Source: an uncultured bacterium
Lineage (GTDB): Bacteria > Actinomycetota > Aquicultoria > SKW223
Assembly (NCBI GenBank): GCA_938042205.1
Contig: CALIRS010000211.1
Span: forward strand, 1-11,737
Direction of reading: 5' to 3'
DNA: 11,737 nucleotides
Within the stretch, counting starts at the first letter, position 1; every line of letters starts with the position of its first letter. The translations under genes and the position numbers were made by a program. Under the pieces are notes generated by a model. The model saw only the letters and a program-made list of their open reading frames with translations. It did no database searches and was not told the DNA's origin. This document shows positions 1-7,232 of the stretch, piece by piece.

Positions 1-804
1 TCTGATGGTTTAACTACTAGGGCTCATGTTCATACTGAAAAACCCGGAGAAGTTCTTAGCTATTTTATGAATTTTGGTCAGCTTTTAGATGTCAAAATTA
101 ACAATATGAGAATTCAAACTAAAAAAAGAACGGAAAGACTCAAAGAAAAACCTCAAGCAATAGTATCAATTTCTAACGGAGAAGGTTTCAAAGAAATCTT
201 TAAGTCTCTTGGAGTTTCTGTAGTCTTAAACGGAGGGCAGACATTTAATCCCAGTACTGAACAGATTGTAGAAGCTATTGAGGAAGCGCCTTCTGAAAAT
301 GTGATTGTTCTCCCAAATAATAAAAATATAATAATGGCTGCAGAACAAGCAGCTAAAGTATCAAATAAAAATGTTCAGATAATACCATCAAAAACCATTC
401 AACAAGGAATCAGAGCAATATTTGCATTCAATCCCGATTTAGATTTTGAAGAAAATGCTAAAAAGATGAAAGATTCTCTTGATAGTGTTATTTCAATCGC
501 GATAACGAAAGCAGTTAGGAATTCAAAATTTAATAACATTGAGATTTCCAAAGGAGATTTTATTGGAATGGTTGAAAGTAATATTGTAGCAACAGGGAAA
601 GATTTACTTTCAGTTCTAATTAAGACGCTTAAGAAATCTTTGTCTGTTGAACACTCTTTTATAACAACATTTTTCGGAAACGAGATAACAGAAGATTTAA
701 AAAAAGAAATCATTTCGATATTGGAAGAAGAGTTTCCAGAGCTGGAATTTGAATTTAAAGATGGTGGTCAGAGACACTATGATTTACTGATTTCTGTGGA
801 ATGA
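1..804 (+). CDS. fakA: Fatty acid kinase subunit FakA (YloV/DAK2 family), 3' part only
   Basis: The reading frame is open from the first base, so the gene starts upstream of the window; 267 residues are visible. FakA phosphorylates fatty acids presented by a FakB (DegV-family) carrier, giving acyl-phosphate for phospholipid synthesis in the cytoplasm. The visible part lacks the N-terminal DhaL-like kinase domain. It begins in the middle domain, with the family motif RAHVHTEKPGEVL (residues 7-19); its His-x-His pair lies in the region reported to bind metal in this family. The rest is the C-terminal DegV-like domain, including LPNNKNIIMAAEQAAK and the IIPSKTIQQGI stretch typical of YloV proteins. 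The first in-frame ATG, at 67, is internal and not the true start. The gene ends 14 nt before a degV gene, the usual FakA/FakB pairing, which supports the call. Known from family: kinase role. Seen: partial C-terminal sequence. Confidence 0.9.
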   Translation, partial: SDGLTTRAHVHTEKPGEVLSYFMNFGQLLDVKINNMRIQTKKRTERLKEKPQAIVSISNGEGFKEIFKSLGVSVVLNGGQTFNPSTEQIVEAIEEAPSENVIVLPNNKNIIMAAEQAAKVSNKNVQIIPSKTIQQGIRAIFAFNPDLDFEENAKKMKDSLDSVISIAITKAVRNSKFNNIEISKGDFIGMVESNIVATGKDLLSVLIKTLKKSLSVEHSFITTFFGNEITEDLKKEIISILEEEFPELEFEFKDGGQRHYDLLISVE

Positions 805-809
805 GGTGA
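804..809 (+). promoter_or_regulatory. Ribosome binding site of the degV gene
   Basis: AGGTGA lies 9 nt before the ATG at 819 and overlaps the last base of the fakA stop codon. It selects the ATG at 819 over the out-of-frame ATG at 812, which leads to a stop after about ten codons. Confidence 0.6.
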
Positions 810-818
810 GAATGGAAG

Positions 819-1661
819 ATGAGGAAAGTGGGTTTTGTAGTTGACAGCACCTGTGATCTTCACCCTGAATTTTATCGTGAAAATGATGTTACCATGGTTC
901 CTCTAATAGTTAGATTTGGAGAAGAAAGCTTCCGTGATCACATCGACATTAAACCTGAAGAATTTTATCAAAAACTTAAAAGGACTTCCGATATCCCTAA
1001 AACTTCACAACCTTCAGTTCAGGAATTTGTCAAAGCATATCAGCAGATTGCGGATAAATATGAAATTATCGTAAGTATCCACATCTCTTCAAAATTGAGT
1101 GGCACGGTAGAATCTGCTTCCATTGCTTCTAAAAATGTTGATGCTGATATCAGGATAATTGATACTCAAAATACAACTACTTCTATAGCTGCTATGCTTA
1201 AACTAGCACTTGAGAAACAAAAAGAAGGAATAGATGGAGAAGAACTTGTTTCTTATGTAAAAGATCTTGTTGAAAAAGTCAGAATATTTGGAATGCTTGA
1301 TTCTCTTGATTACCTGGTTAAAGGTGGAAGGATCGGAAGAGCACAGGGTTTTGTGGGCTCTGTTCTTAACTTCAAACCTCTTTTAACCGTAAGGGAAGGA
1401 GTGGTCGCACCTCTCGGACGTGCACGTGGAAATCGTAATGCGATAAAGATGCTTCTTGAAGAGTTAATAAATGTCTCTGGAGGAGAGGAAGTCTACATTC
1501 ATTTCGGATATACAGACAATCCTTCACTGGTTGAAGTATTTAAGGATTCTTTGAAAGCTGAAGAAATTTCTTATTTTGACCTTGGAACCCTTCAGGTAGG
1601 TGCAGTAATCGGCACCTACTTAGGTTTTGGGGTAATGTTATTTTCAGTGGTTAAAATTTAG
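819..1661 (+). CDS. DegV family fatty-acid-binding protein (FakB-like)
   Basis: This 280-residue protein has the usual length and motifs of the DegV/EDD family, whose members bind a fatty acid and present it to FakA for phosphorylation. Visible motifs are DSTCDL (residues 9-14), TSQPS (62-66) and SIHISSKLSGT (86-96), whose Thr and Ser contact the carboxylate in FakB structures, then LVKGGRIGRA (166-175) and an Arg-rich GRARGNRN stretch (200-207). The C-terminal motif is unusual: family members usually have a His followed by G-P-G near the end, whereas here it reads IGTYLGFGVMLF (264-275), with Tyr in place of His and Phe in place of Pro. Position next to fakA and upstream of plsX supports a role in fatty acid incorporation. 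recG begins 2 nt after the stop. Family membership is secure; the exact ligand and activity are inferred. Confidence 0.92.
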   Translation: MRKVGFVVDSTCDLHPEFYRENDVTMVPLIVRFGEESFRDHIDIKPEEFYQKLKRTSDIPKTSQPSVQEFVKAYQQIADKYEIIVSIHISSKLSGTVESASIASKNVDADIRIIDTQNTTTSIAAMLKLALEKQKEGIDGEELVSYVKDLVEKVRIFGMLDSLDYLVKGGRIGRAQGFVGSVLNFKPLLTVREGVVAPLGRARGNRNAIKMLLEELINVSGGEEVYIHFGYTDNPSLVEVFKDSLKAEEISYFDLGTLQVGAVIGTYLGFGVMLFSVVKI

Positions 1662-1663
1662 AC

Positions 1664-3751
1664 ATGGCTGCTCCGTCTTTAAAACTAAATGACAGCATTT
1701 TCAAAGTTAAAGGCATTGGAGATAGCAGAGCTCGAATATTAAAAAAGAATAATATTAATAATGTTGAGCAGATTCTTTACTATTTCCCTCGAAAATACAT
1801 CGATCGGTCTCGAATTTCAGTAATCGGCGAGCTAAAACCTGGTGAACAGGTAACAATTATCGGGGTCATCAAATCAATTTCTTCAAGAAAAATACCACGG
1901 AGAAATTTGACTATTACTGAAGCCATAATCTTTGACAGTACCGGCTATTTAACTGCTATTTGGTTCGGTAGAAAATTCCTTGAACAAAGACTTACTCAGG
2001 GACTTAGATTGGCTTTGAGTGGAAAAATATCCATATTTCGAGGAAGGATTCAAATGGAAAATCCGGAATTTGATATTTTAGAAGAAAAAGATGTTTTAGA
2101 AGCTCTAAACACAGGAAGAATCATCCCTCTGTATTCTTCTATTTCCAGACTTAACTCAATATTTTTCCGGCGAATCCTAAAGCTTATTTTAAATAGTATT
2201 GACGAAATTCCAGAAATTCTTCCTCTGGAAATTGTCACCAAAAATCATCTTTTGCCAAGAGATATTGCTTTTCATGAAATTCATTTTCCATCGGGTATGG
2301 GTCAACTTCAGGAAGCCAGAAGAAGATTTTCTTATGAAGAATTATTTCTACTGGAAGCAGGTATAGCTAACTTAAAAAAGAAGTTCCAGCTTGAAAGAAA
2401 GGGTAATGCAATTGTTGCTTCAGGTGATCTGATAAAGGACTTCCTGAGAATAACTGGCTTTAAACTGACTCCTTCTCAGAAAAAAGCGGTAGAGGAAATA
2501 ATTTTTGATATGCGCAGAGAAAAGCCTATGAACCGTCTTCTTGAAGGAGATGTAGGCTCGGGTAAAACTTTAGTTGCCATAATAGCTTCTATCTATGTTG
2601 TCGAAGGAGGTTACCAGACAGCTTTTATGGCACCAACAGAAGTTTTGTCTGAACAACAGCTTCAAAAGTTTGAAGAACCATTGAATAAGTTGAATATTAG
2701 AACTGGAATTTTTACAAGTAGCATTAAGGCATCTGAGAAAAATAAATTATTACAAAGATTGAAAGCAGGTGAGATAGATATTGCTTTTGGCACTCACGCA
2801 CTTTTATATGAAAACATAGAGTTCAAGAATCTTGGTTTCATAGTTGTTGATGAACAACATCGTTTCGGAACTATTCAGAGGAAAGCCCTTATTGAGAAAG
2901 GTAATGCGCCGCATGTGCTGGTGATGACGGCAACACCGATTCCGAGAACTCTCGCGCTTACCGTTTTTGGTGACCTTGATATCAGTGTTATTAAGGACAT
3001 GCCCGATGGGAAAATGGTCAACAATAGAACTTTCTCTTACCATCTTCTGGAAGAAGAAAGAGTAAAGGCTTATGAAACACTTCGAGAAGAGATTAAAAAA
3101 GGAAGACAGGGATTTGTCGTAGTCCCTTTGGTTGAAGAGTCCGAAGCTTTAGAGATAAAAGCGCTTAAGAATGCGGAAGAAATATTAAGAAAGTTTTCTG
3201 GAAATGATATCAAGTATGCTATTTTGCATGGCCGTCAGAAACCTGAAGAAAAAAAAGAAGCGATGAGAAAATTTAGAGAAAACAAAGTGAGTGTACTTAT
3301 TTCTACGACGGTAATAGAGGTAGGAATTGACATTGCCAATGCCACTGTGATGATTGTCGAAAATGCAGAAAGGTTCGGGTTATCTCAGTTACATCAGCTA
3401 AGGGGGAGAGTTGGAAGAGGTAAACACAAAGGATTTTTCTTTGCTATCACCAACTTACCTACGGAAGAATCAAAAGCCAGAATAAAAGCTTTGATAGAAT
3501 GTAATGACGGATTTGAACTTGCTGAAAGAGATTTAATAATCAGAGGCGAGGGCGAAATTTTAGGATTGCGTCAATCCGGGATGTCCATGTTGAAACTTGC
3601 TCGTTATGCAAAAGATCAGAAGATGATAATCAAAGCAAAAGAGGATGCTTTTTCATTTATCTTAGGTGGCAAAGAAGACTTAACAAGCCAGCTTCTTCTT
3701 TCTGAAGCCAAAAAGCGTTACAATCTATTCGAAATGGCATTTATATCATAG
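1664..3751 (+). CDS. recG: ATP-dependent DNA helicase RecG
   Basis: RecG is a superfamily 2 translocase that reverses stalled replication forks and processes branched recombination intermediates. At 695 residues it matches the family length. The N-terminal wedge/OB region begins with a helix-hairpin-like segment and the YYFPRKYIDRS signature (39-49). The helicase core has Walker A GDVGSGKT (295-302), motif II DEQHRFG (396-402), motif III MTATPIPRT (421-429) and the C-terminal helicase motifs STTVIEVGID (547-556) and QLRGRVGRG (578-586). The TRG region follows, with ERDLIIRGEGEILG. There is no clear Shine-Dalgarno sequence before the ATG, which sits 2 nt after the degV stop, so translation is probably coupled to degV. 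No truncation or frameshift is seen. Confidence 0.97.
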   Translation: MAAPSLKLNDSIFKVKGIGDSRARILKKNNINNVEQILYYFPRKYIDRSRISVIGELKPGEQVTIIGVIKSISSRKIPRRNLTITEAIIFDSTGYLTAIWFGRKFLEQRLTQGLRLALSGKISIFRGRIQMENPEFDILEEKDVLEALNTGRIIPLYSSISRLNSIFFRRILKLILNSIDEIPEILPLEIVTKNHLLPRDIAFHEIHFPSGMGQLQEARRRFSYEELFLLEAGIANLKKKFQLERKGNAIVASGDLIKDFLRITGFKLTPSQKKAVEEIIFDMRREKPMNRLLEGDVGSGKTLVAIIASIYVVEGGYQTAFMAPTEVLSEQQLQKFEEPLNKLNIRTGIFTSSIKASEKNKLLQRLKAGEIDIAFGTHALLYENIEFKNLGFIVVDEQHRFGTIQRKALIEKGNAPHVLVMTATPIPRTLALTVFGDLDISVIKDMPDGKMVNNRTFSYHLLEEERVKAYETLREEIKKGRQGFVVVPLVEESEALEIKALKNAEEILRKFSGNDIKYAILHGRQKPEEKKEAMRKFRENKVSVLISTTVIEVGIDIANATVMIVENAERFGLSQLHQLRGRVGRGKHKGFFFAITNLPTEESKARIKALIECNDGFELAERDLIIRGEGEILGLRQSGMSMLKLARYAKDQKMIIKAKEDAFSFILGGKEDLTSQLLLSEAKKRYNLFEMAFIS

Positions 3752-3757
3752 TAACCC

Positions 3758-3764
3758 AAAGGAG
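3758..3764 (+). promoter_or_regulatory. Ribosome binding site of rsmD
   Basis: AAAGGAG is a near-perfect Shine-Dalgarno match ending 8 nt before the rsmD ATG at 3773, in the short gap after recG. Confidence 0.7.
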
Positions 3765-3772
3765 TAATCAGG

Positions 3773-4327
3773 ATGGAAATTATCTCGGGCGAAAGAAAAG
3801 GTCATAAAATAAAATTTCCGGTAACTCCCCGAATTAGGCCAACCTCATCAGTGGTAAGAGAAGCGATATTTAACGTTTTAACAGCAAGAAATATAGTGAA
3901 AGGCTCAAGAGTAATCGATTTATATTGTGGAGTGGGAACTTTAGGACTTGAAGCCTTTTCAAGAGGATCTACTTATGTTTGCTTTATCGATCGCGGTGAG
4001 TTATCAATCAAATATGTAAAAGAAAACCTTCGAAAACTCCATTATGAAGAAAAGGCAAGAGTGATAAAAAATACTGCTCTTGCAGCAGTTAATAAGCTTG
4101 CTGAAGAAGGCGAGAAGTTCGACCTGGCTTTTGCTGATCCTCCTTATAACATTAGTGAAAAAGAACTCTCCCAGGTTTTCGAAGCTCTCAAAAAGGTCTT
4201 AAAAAATAACAGCGTAATAGTTCTCGAGCACTCTTCAAAGAATTTTTATAATTTTGATGGTTATCACCTTGAACTAACGAAAAAATATGGAGATACGGCA
4301 GTTAGTTTTTACTTGCTGGCCAAATAA
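3773..4327 (+). CDS. rsmD: 16S rRNA (guanine(966)-N(2))-methyltransferase RsmD
   Basis: RsmD methylates the N2 of G966 (E. coli numbering) in helix 31 of 16S rRNA using S-adenosylmethionine. The 184-residue protein has the usual length. It shows the family N-terminal motif RPTSSVVREAIFNVL (22-36), the SAM-binding loop DLYCGVGTLGLEAFSRG (49-65), the catalytic NPPY-type motif as ADPPYN (121-126), and the C-terminal KYGDTAVSFY (171-180), which matches the canonical RYGDTALSFY. The order recG-rsmD-coaD is one of the most conserved neighbourhoods in Gram-positive genomes and agrees with the call. A good Shine-Dalgarno sequence supports the start. Confidence 0.96.
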   Translation: MEIISGERKGHKIKFPVTPRIRPTSSVVREAIFNVLTARNIVKGSRVIDLYCGVGTLGLEAFSRGSTYVCFIDRGELSIKYVKENLRKLHYEEKARVIKNTALAAVNKLAEEGEKFDLAFADPPYNISEKELSQVFEALKKVLKNNSVIVLEHSSKNFYNFDGYHLELTKKYGDTAVSFYLLAK

Positions 4328-4348
4328 ATTTCAGACTGTGGCTTTTTC

Positions 4349-4352
4349 GGAG
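4349..4352 (+). promoter_or_regulatory. Ribosome binding site deciding the coaD start
   Basis: GGAG (extending to GGAGTGA) ends 5 nt before the ATG at 4358. An in-frame GTG at 4352 overlaps this site, so it would have no room for its own ribosome binding site; the ATG is therefore preferred. Confidence 0.6.
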
Positions 4353-4357
4353 TGAAA

Positions 4358-4855
4358 ATGTCAGAAAAAAAAGAAAAAGTTGCTATAGTGCCCGGTAGTT
4401 TTGATCCCATAACTAATGGTCACATTGATGTTATTGAAAGAACAGCTCAGATATTTGATAAAGTAATCGTAGGGGTTGCGATTAGTCCTGAAAAAACACC
4501 TGTATTTACTATTGAGGAAAGAGTAGGCTTCATTGAGGAGGTGTTTAATAAAAGCAAAAAGATTATGGTGAAACCTTATGATAGCTTACTGGTAGAATTT
4601 GCAAGAGAAAACGGCGCCCAAATAATAGTAAGAGGATTGAGAGCAGTTTCTGATTTCGAAAGAGAATTTCAAATAGCACAATTCAATAAAAAACTTGATC
4701 CCTCTGTAGAAACTCTTTTTTTGATGAGCTCGCCAACATATATGTATCTTTCTTCAAGCGCTGTGAAGGAGATTGCTTTTTATGGAGGATGCGTTAGGGG
4801 ACTGGTTCCTCATCACGTAGAAAAGGCTTTAAAAAAAATTTTTAAGAAACAATAA
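4358..4855 (+). CDS. coaD: Phosphopantetheine adenylyltransferase CoaD
   Basis: CoaD transfers AMP from ATP to 4'-phosphopantetheine to give dephospho-CoA, the penultimate step of coenzyme A synthesis. Starting at the ATG at 4358 gives 165 residues, typical of bacterial PPAT. Motifs are the nucleotidyltransferase signature PGSFDPITNGH (12-22, with the TNGH form of HxGH), KTPVFTIEERV (46-56), RGLRAVSDFEREFQ (92-105) and YLSSSAVKEIA (130-140). An alternative GTG start at 4352 would add two residues but overlaps the Shine-Dalgarno sequence. The position between rsmD and the DUF177-rpmF pair is the standard Gram-positive arrangement. All expected active-site motifs are present. Confidence 0.97.
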   Translation: MSEKKEKVAIVPGSFDPITNGHIDVIERTAQIFDKVIVGVAISPEKTPVFTIEERVGFIEEVFNKSKKIMVKPYDSLLVEFARENGAQIIVRGLRAVSDFEREFQIAQFNKKLDPSVETLFLMSSPTYMYLSSSAVKEIAFYGGCVRGLVPHHVEKALKKIFKKQ

Positions 4856-4862
4856 GATGCGG

Positions 4863-4867
4863 GGAGG
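4863..4867 (+). promoter_or_regulatory. Ribosome binding site of the coiled-coil gene
   Basis: GGAGG, within GGGGAGGAAA, lies 6 nt before the ATG at 4874. It is the strongest Shine-Dalgarno sequence in the window, suggesting high translation of the downstream coiled-coil protein relative to its neighbours. Confidence 0.7.
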
Positions 4868-4873
4868 AAACTT

Positions 4874-5332
4874 ATGGACATTATGACGCTATTGGACAAA
4901 CTTGAGGAAATAGTAACAAACGCTAAAAAAATTCCCTTGGGAAACAAAGCTTTAATTGATCCTGAGGATATTTTCGAGATCATTGATCAAATTAGAGAGA
5001 ATTTCCCGAGCGAGATAAAAGAAGCACGCTGGATTGTGAAGGAAAAACAGGAACATCTTGCAGAGGCGGAAAAGGAAGCACAAAGGATTATTAATGAGGC
5101 CCGTGAGAAAGCAAAAAAGGCTGCTTCAGAAACTGAGATTGTCAAAGAAGCTCAACGTCAGGTTCAGGAGATGCTTCAAAGTGCAAGAGAAAAAGAACGC
5201 GAGATCAAACTTTCTGCAGAAGACTATGCGGATGAAATGCTTGCTAATCTTGAAGCTAATTTGGGGAAAATGTTAGCTGCAGTACAGCGAGGAAGAGAGC
5301 GCCTTCAAAGCAAAATGTCTCCTCGAGATTAG
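4874..5332 (+). CDS. Conserved coiled-coil protein of unknown function (annotated in relatives as 'ATPase' or ATP synthase B-like)
   Basis: This 152-residue protein has no enzymatic motif. Residues 1-45 form a globular-looking start (LLDKLEEIV, then a short IPLGNKALIDPEDIFEIIDQ segment). Residues 46-115 are a long, highly charged Glu/Lys/Ala/Gln helix with heptad-like spacing, and the tail has DYADEMLANLEANLGKML (117-134) then a basic QRGRERLQ. There is no signal peptide or membrane segment, so it should be cytosolic. Proteins of this build sit between coaD and DUF177-rpmF in many Firmicutes and Actinobacteria. The similarity to ATP synthase subunit b is probably only coiled-coil resemblance, and the 'ATPase' label is unsupported because no Walker motif is present. 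A DivIVA-like scaffold is possible. Seen: fold type and context. Function unknown. Confidence 0.85.
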   Translation: MDIMTLLDKLEEIVTNAKKIPLGNKALIDPEDIFEIIDQIRENFPSEIKEARWIVKEKQEHLAEAEKEAQRIINEAREKAKKAASETEIVKEAQRQVQEMLQSAREKEREIKLSAEDYADEMLANLEANLGKMLAAVQRGRERLQSKMSPRD

Positions 5333-5357
5333 TAGACAAAAGTAACGGGATTTTTCA

Positions 5358-5879
5358 ATGTCAATAAATATTAATGTCTCAGACCTACTTTCATTTGAAA
5401 AAGAAAAAATTATTCTTAAAGATGAATATGAACTTGAACCTTTATCATATGCCGGGGAAGAAATTTCTTTTTTATCACCTTTAAAAGTAGATATATTTCT
5501 TGAAAGAATAAGATCAGGAATCTTATTGAGCGGGAAAATAAGCACTAACGTCGAACTTTCCTGTTCAAGATGTTTAAAAAAATTCCCATTTAGAGTGGAA
5601 ACAAAAATAAGAGAAATTTTTACTTTTAAGGAAAAGATGGAACTTTTTAAAGACGAAGAAACAGTTAAGGAAATTTTACCTGAAAAAATAGTCGATATTG
5701 AACCATCAATAAAAGAAATGTTAATTCTCTCTCTTCCAACAAAGCCGCTCTGTGACCCGGAATGTAAAGGATTGTGTCCCGTATGTGGCGAGAACTTAAA
5801 TGAGCACCAGTGTGATTGCGAAACAGAGTTCATCGATGAGAGGTTGAAAATCTTGAAAAAGCTTAAGGATTCGATGTAA
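5358..5879 (+). CDS. DUF177 / YceD-family protein
   Basis: This 173-residue protein belongs to the DUF177 family (YceD in E. coli, YlbN in Bacillus). The family is almost always found immediately upstream of rpmF and is implicated in 23S rRNA or large-subunit accumulation; the molecular role is not settled. The family signature SCSRCLKKF (68-76) is present. The C-terminal part has a Cys cluster at residues 132, 136, 140, 143, 152 and 154 (CDPECKGLCPVCGENLNEHQ then CDC), as in Gram-positive members, probably a zinc-binding site. The ATG at 5358 follows the coiled-coil gene by 25 nt with only a weak GGGA upstream. The pairing with rpmF supports the assignment strongly. Confidence 0.93.
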   Translation: MSININVSDLLSFEKEKIILKDEYELEPLSYAGEEISFLSPLKVDIFLERIRSGILLSGKISTNVELSCSRCLKKFPFRVETKIREIFTFKEKMELFKDEETVKEILPEKIVDIEPSIKEMLILSLPTKPLCDPECKGLCPVCGENLNEHQCDCETEFIDERLKILKKLKDSM

Positions 5880-5909
5880 GATATGTGGCTCGTGTAAGCA
5901 AATAAATTT

Positions 5910-5915
5910 GAGGAG
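5910..5915 (+). promoter_or_regulatory. Ribosome binding site deciding the GTG start of rpmF
   Basis: GAGGAG ends 6 nt before the GTG at 5922. The nearby ATG at 5917 is in another frame and almost touches this site, so the GTG is the real start and yields the canonical L32 N-terminus. Confidence 0.75.
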
Positions 5916-5921
5916 TATGGT

Positions 5922-6101
5922 GTGGCTGTACCAAAGAGAAAGAAGAGCAAATCAAAAAGAGATATGAGAAGAAAGCAGAACGTTAAATTAATCCTTCCAG
6001 ATCTTAGCATCTGTCCTCAATGCCAGCAACCGAAACTCCCGCACCGCGCCTGTCCCAACTGCGGAACGTACAAAGGGAAAGCGGTAATTGAAACCGAATA
6101 A
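5922..6101 (+). CDS. rpmF: 50S ribosomal protein L32 (zinc-ribbon, C+ form)
   Basis: A 59-residue protein starting at GTG reads MAVPKRKKSKSKRDMRRKQN and continues with a zinc ribbon whose four cysteines are at 31, 34 (CPQC) and 44, 47 (CPNC). The HRACPNCGTYKGKAV segment (41-55) is the L32 signature. The intact Cys quartet marks the zinc-binding C+ form; in organisms that also have a C- copy this form can be replaced during zinc starvation, but no second copy is seen here. L32 is a small structural protein of the large ribosomal subunit. The gene follows DUF177 by 42 nt, the near-universal pairing, and is the last gene before a strong terminator. Confidence 0.97.
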   Translation: MAVPKRKKSKSKRDMRRKQNVKLILPDLSICPQCQQPKLPHRACPNCGTYKGKAVIETE

Positions 6102-6128
6102 CTCTATATCAGTTATTTTTAATAAGAG

Positions 6129-6161
6129 AAAAAGCGGCTTGAATAAAATAGCCGCTTTTTT
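6129..6161 (+). terminator. Intrinsic terminator after rpmF
   Basis: An 11-bp perfect stem (AAAAAGCGGCT at 6129-6139 against AGCCGCTTTTT at 6150-6160) encloses a 10-nt loop and runs into six T residues (6156-6161). The stem core AGCGGCT is G+C-rich in an AT-rich gap. The A-run on the left arm would give the opposite strand a T-tract too, but no minus-strand gene ends here. It separates the fakA-rpmF unit from plsX, so plsX should have its own promoter or depend on readthrough. Confidence 0.9.
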
Positions 6162-6184
6162 GTTAAACTTATTTTGAATGTGAA

Positions 6185-7231
6185 ATGAACATATCTAACG
6201 ATAAAGACATCAGTATTGGTTTAGACCTGTTAGGGTCTGATACGCATCCTGAGTCAGAAATAAGTGCTCTTGAGATTGTTCTCAGACTTGATAAAAAAAT
6301 AAAGATAGCTGTTATATGTCCTGAAAGTTTTTCCCCCTTATTGCCTGAGTCTGAAAGAATTTCTTTTATTAGTGCCAATTCTGGGGTACCAATGGATACT
6401 CCTCCCTCTTTAGCTCTAAGAAATTACAAAGGTTCTACCCTTGATGAAGGGACAAAAGCACTTAGCAAAGGTCTTATTTCAGCTTTTGTGACAGCCGGAA
6501 ACACAGGAGCTGCTCTTGCCTTTGCAGTTATCAACATAAAAAGGATTAAAGGAATTTCGAGACCTGGAATTGCAGTTGTAATCCCGGCAAGAAGTGGCCC
6601 CCGGGTCCTTATTGATGCCGGTGCTAATGCTGATGTAAGACCTGAACATCTGGTCGGTTTTGCAAAAATTGGTATCTCCTTCGCTAAATATGTTCTGGGA
6701 ATTGAACATCCAAGAGTTGCTCTCCTGAACATTGGTGAAGAAGAAGGAAAGGGAGATACTCTAAGAAAAGAGTCTTATAAAAGATTAAAAGTTTTGAAGA
6801 ATAGCTTTGGAGGAAACATCGAGGCTAAAGATCTGCTCGAGTCGCCTTATGAAGTAATAGTTACAGATGGGTTTACTGGAAATATTTGTTTAAAACTTCT
6901 TGAAGGCTCAGTTGACTTTTTTATGAGAACTCTCAAAGAAGCTTTGACAGAAGGCAATCTCCTGAATAAAACAGGGGCTTTTTTAGTCAAAAACTCAATT
7001 AAGAACAAATTTAATAATTTGAGATATGAAAAATATGGTGGAGCTTGTCTGCTGGGACTTTTAAGACCCGTAATTATTGCACATGGAAGGTCAAACGCAG
7101 AAGCTCTGGCAAACGCTATCCTTTATGCTAAAGAAGTTGCTGAAGCAAATATAGAAAAACATTTAACAAAGAATGTTTCTGAAGAAAACGAGATATTTTC
7201 TGAGAACATAGAAAAGGAAACCTTATTTTAG
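6185..7231 (+). CDS. plsX: Phosphate acyltransferase PlsX
   Basis: PlsX converts acyl-ACP and phosphate to acyl-phosphate, the donor used by PlsY to acylate glycerol-3-phosphate; it also runs in reverse to load FakAB-derived acyl-phosphate onto ACP. It is a peripheral membrane enzyme. The 348 residues carry the family motifs TAGNTGA (103-109), RPGIAVVIPA (126-135), DAGANADVRPEH (144-155), NIGEEEGKGD (182-191) and VTDGFTGN (226-233). The N-terminal motif, usually DxMGGD followed by xxP, is altered to DLLGSDTHPE (14-23), keeping the final Asp. About 25 polar residues extend the C-terminus beyond the core. No clear Shine-Dalgarno sequence precedes the ATG. No fapR gene sits upstream as it does in many Firmicutes, and rnhB starts 1 nt after the stop. 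Confidence 0.94.
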   Translation: MNISNDKDISIGLDLLGSDTHPESEISALEIVLRLDKKIKIAVICPESFSPLLPESERISFISANSGVPMDTPPSLALRNYKGSTLDEGTKALSKGLISAFVTAGNTGAALAFAVINIKRIKGISRPGIAVVIPARSGPRVLIDAGANADVRPEHLVGFAKIGISFAKYVLGIEHPRVALLNIGEEEGKGDTLRKESYKRLKVLKNSFGGNIEAKDLLESPYEVIVTDGFTGNICLKLLEGSVDFFMRTLKEALTEGNLLNKTGAFLVKNSIKNKFNNLRYEKYGGACLLGLLRPVIIAHGRSNAEALANAILYAKEVAEANIEKHLTKNVSEENEIFSENIEKETLF

Positions 7232-7232
7232 A

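Noticed and set aside
5058..5276. A 72-codon plus-strand frame inside the coiled-coil gene
   Set aside because: It is a Lys/Arg-rich frame-shifted reading of the charged helix, without its own ribosome binding site or a recognisable motif.
5273..6010. A 245-codon minus-strand open frame opposite DUF177 and rpmF
   Set aside because: The plus strand here carries two clear genes with Cys signatures and ribosome binding sites. The antisense frame is low-complexity Ser/Phe/Leu sequence with no recognisable domain, a mirror of AT-rich plus-strand codons.
6102..6128. Possible FapR-type operator or short palindrome (TTATT and AATAA) upstream of plsX
   Set aside because: The inverted repeat is only 5 bp of A/T and does not resemble the known FapR site. 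No fapR gene is present in the window.
6424..6732. Overlapping minus-strand frames of 102 and 76 codons opposite plsX
   Set aside because: They lie fully within plsX, where conserved PlsX motifs occupy the plus strand, and show no domain of their own.
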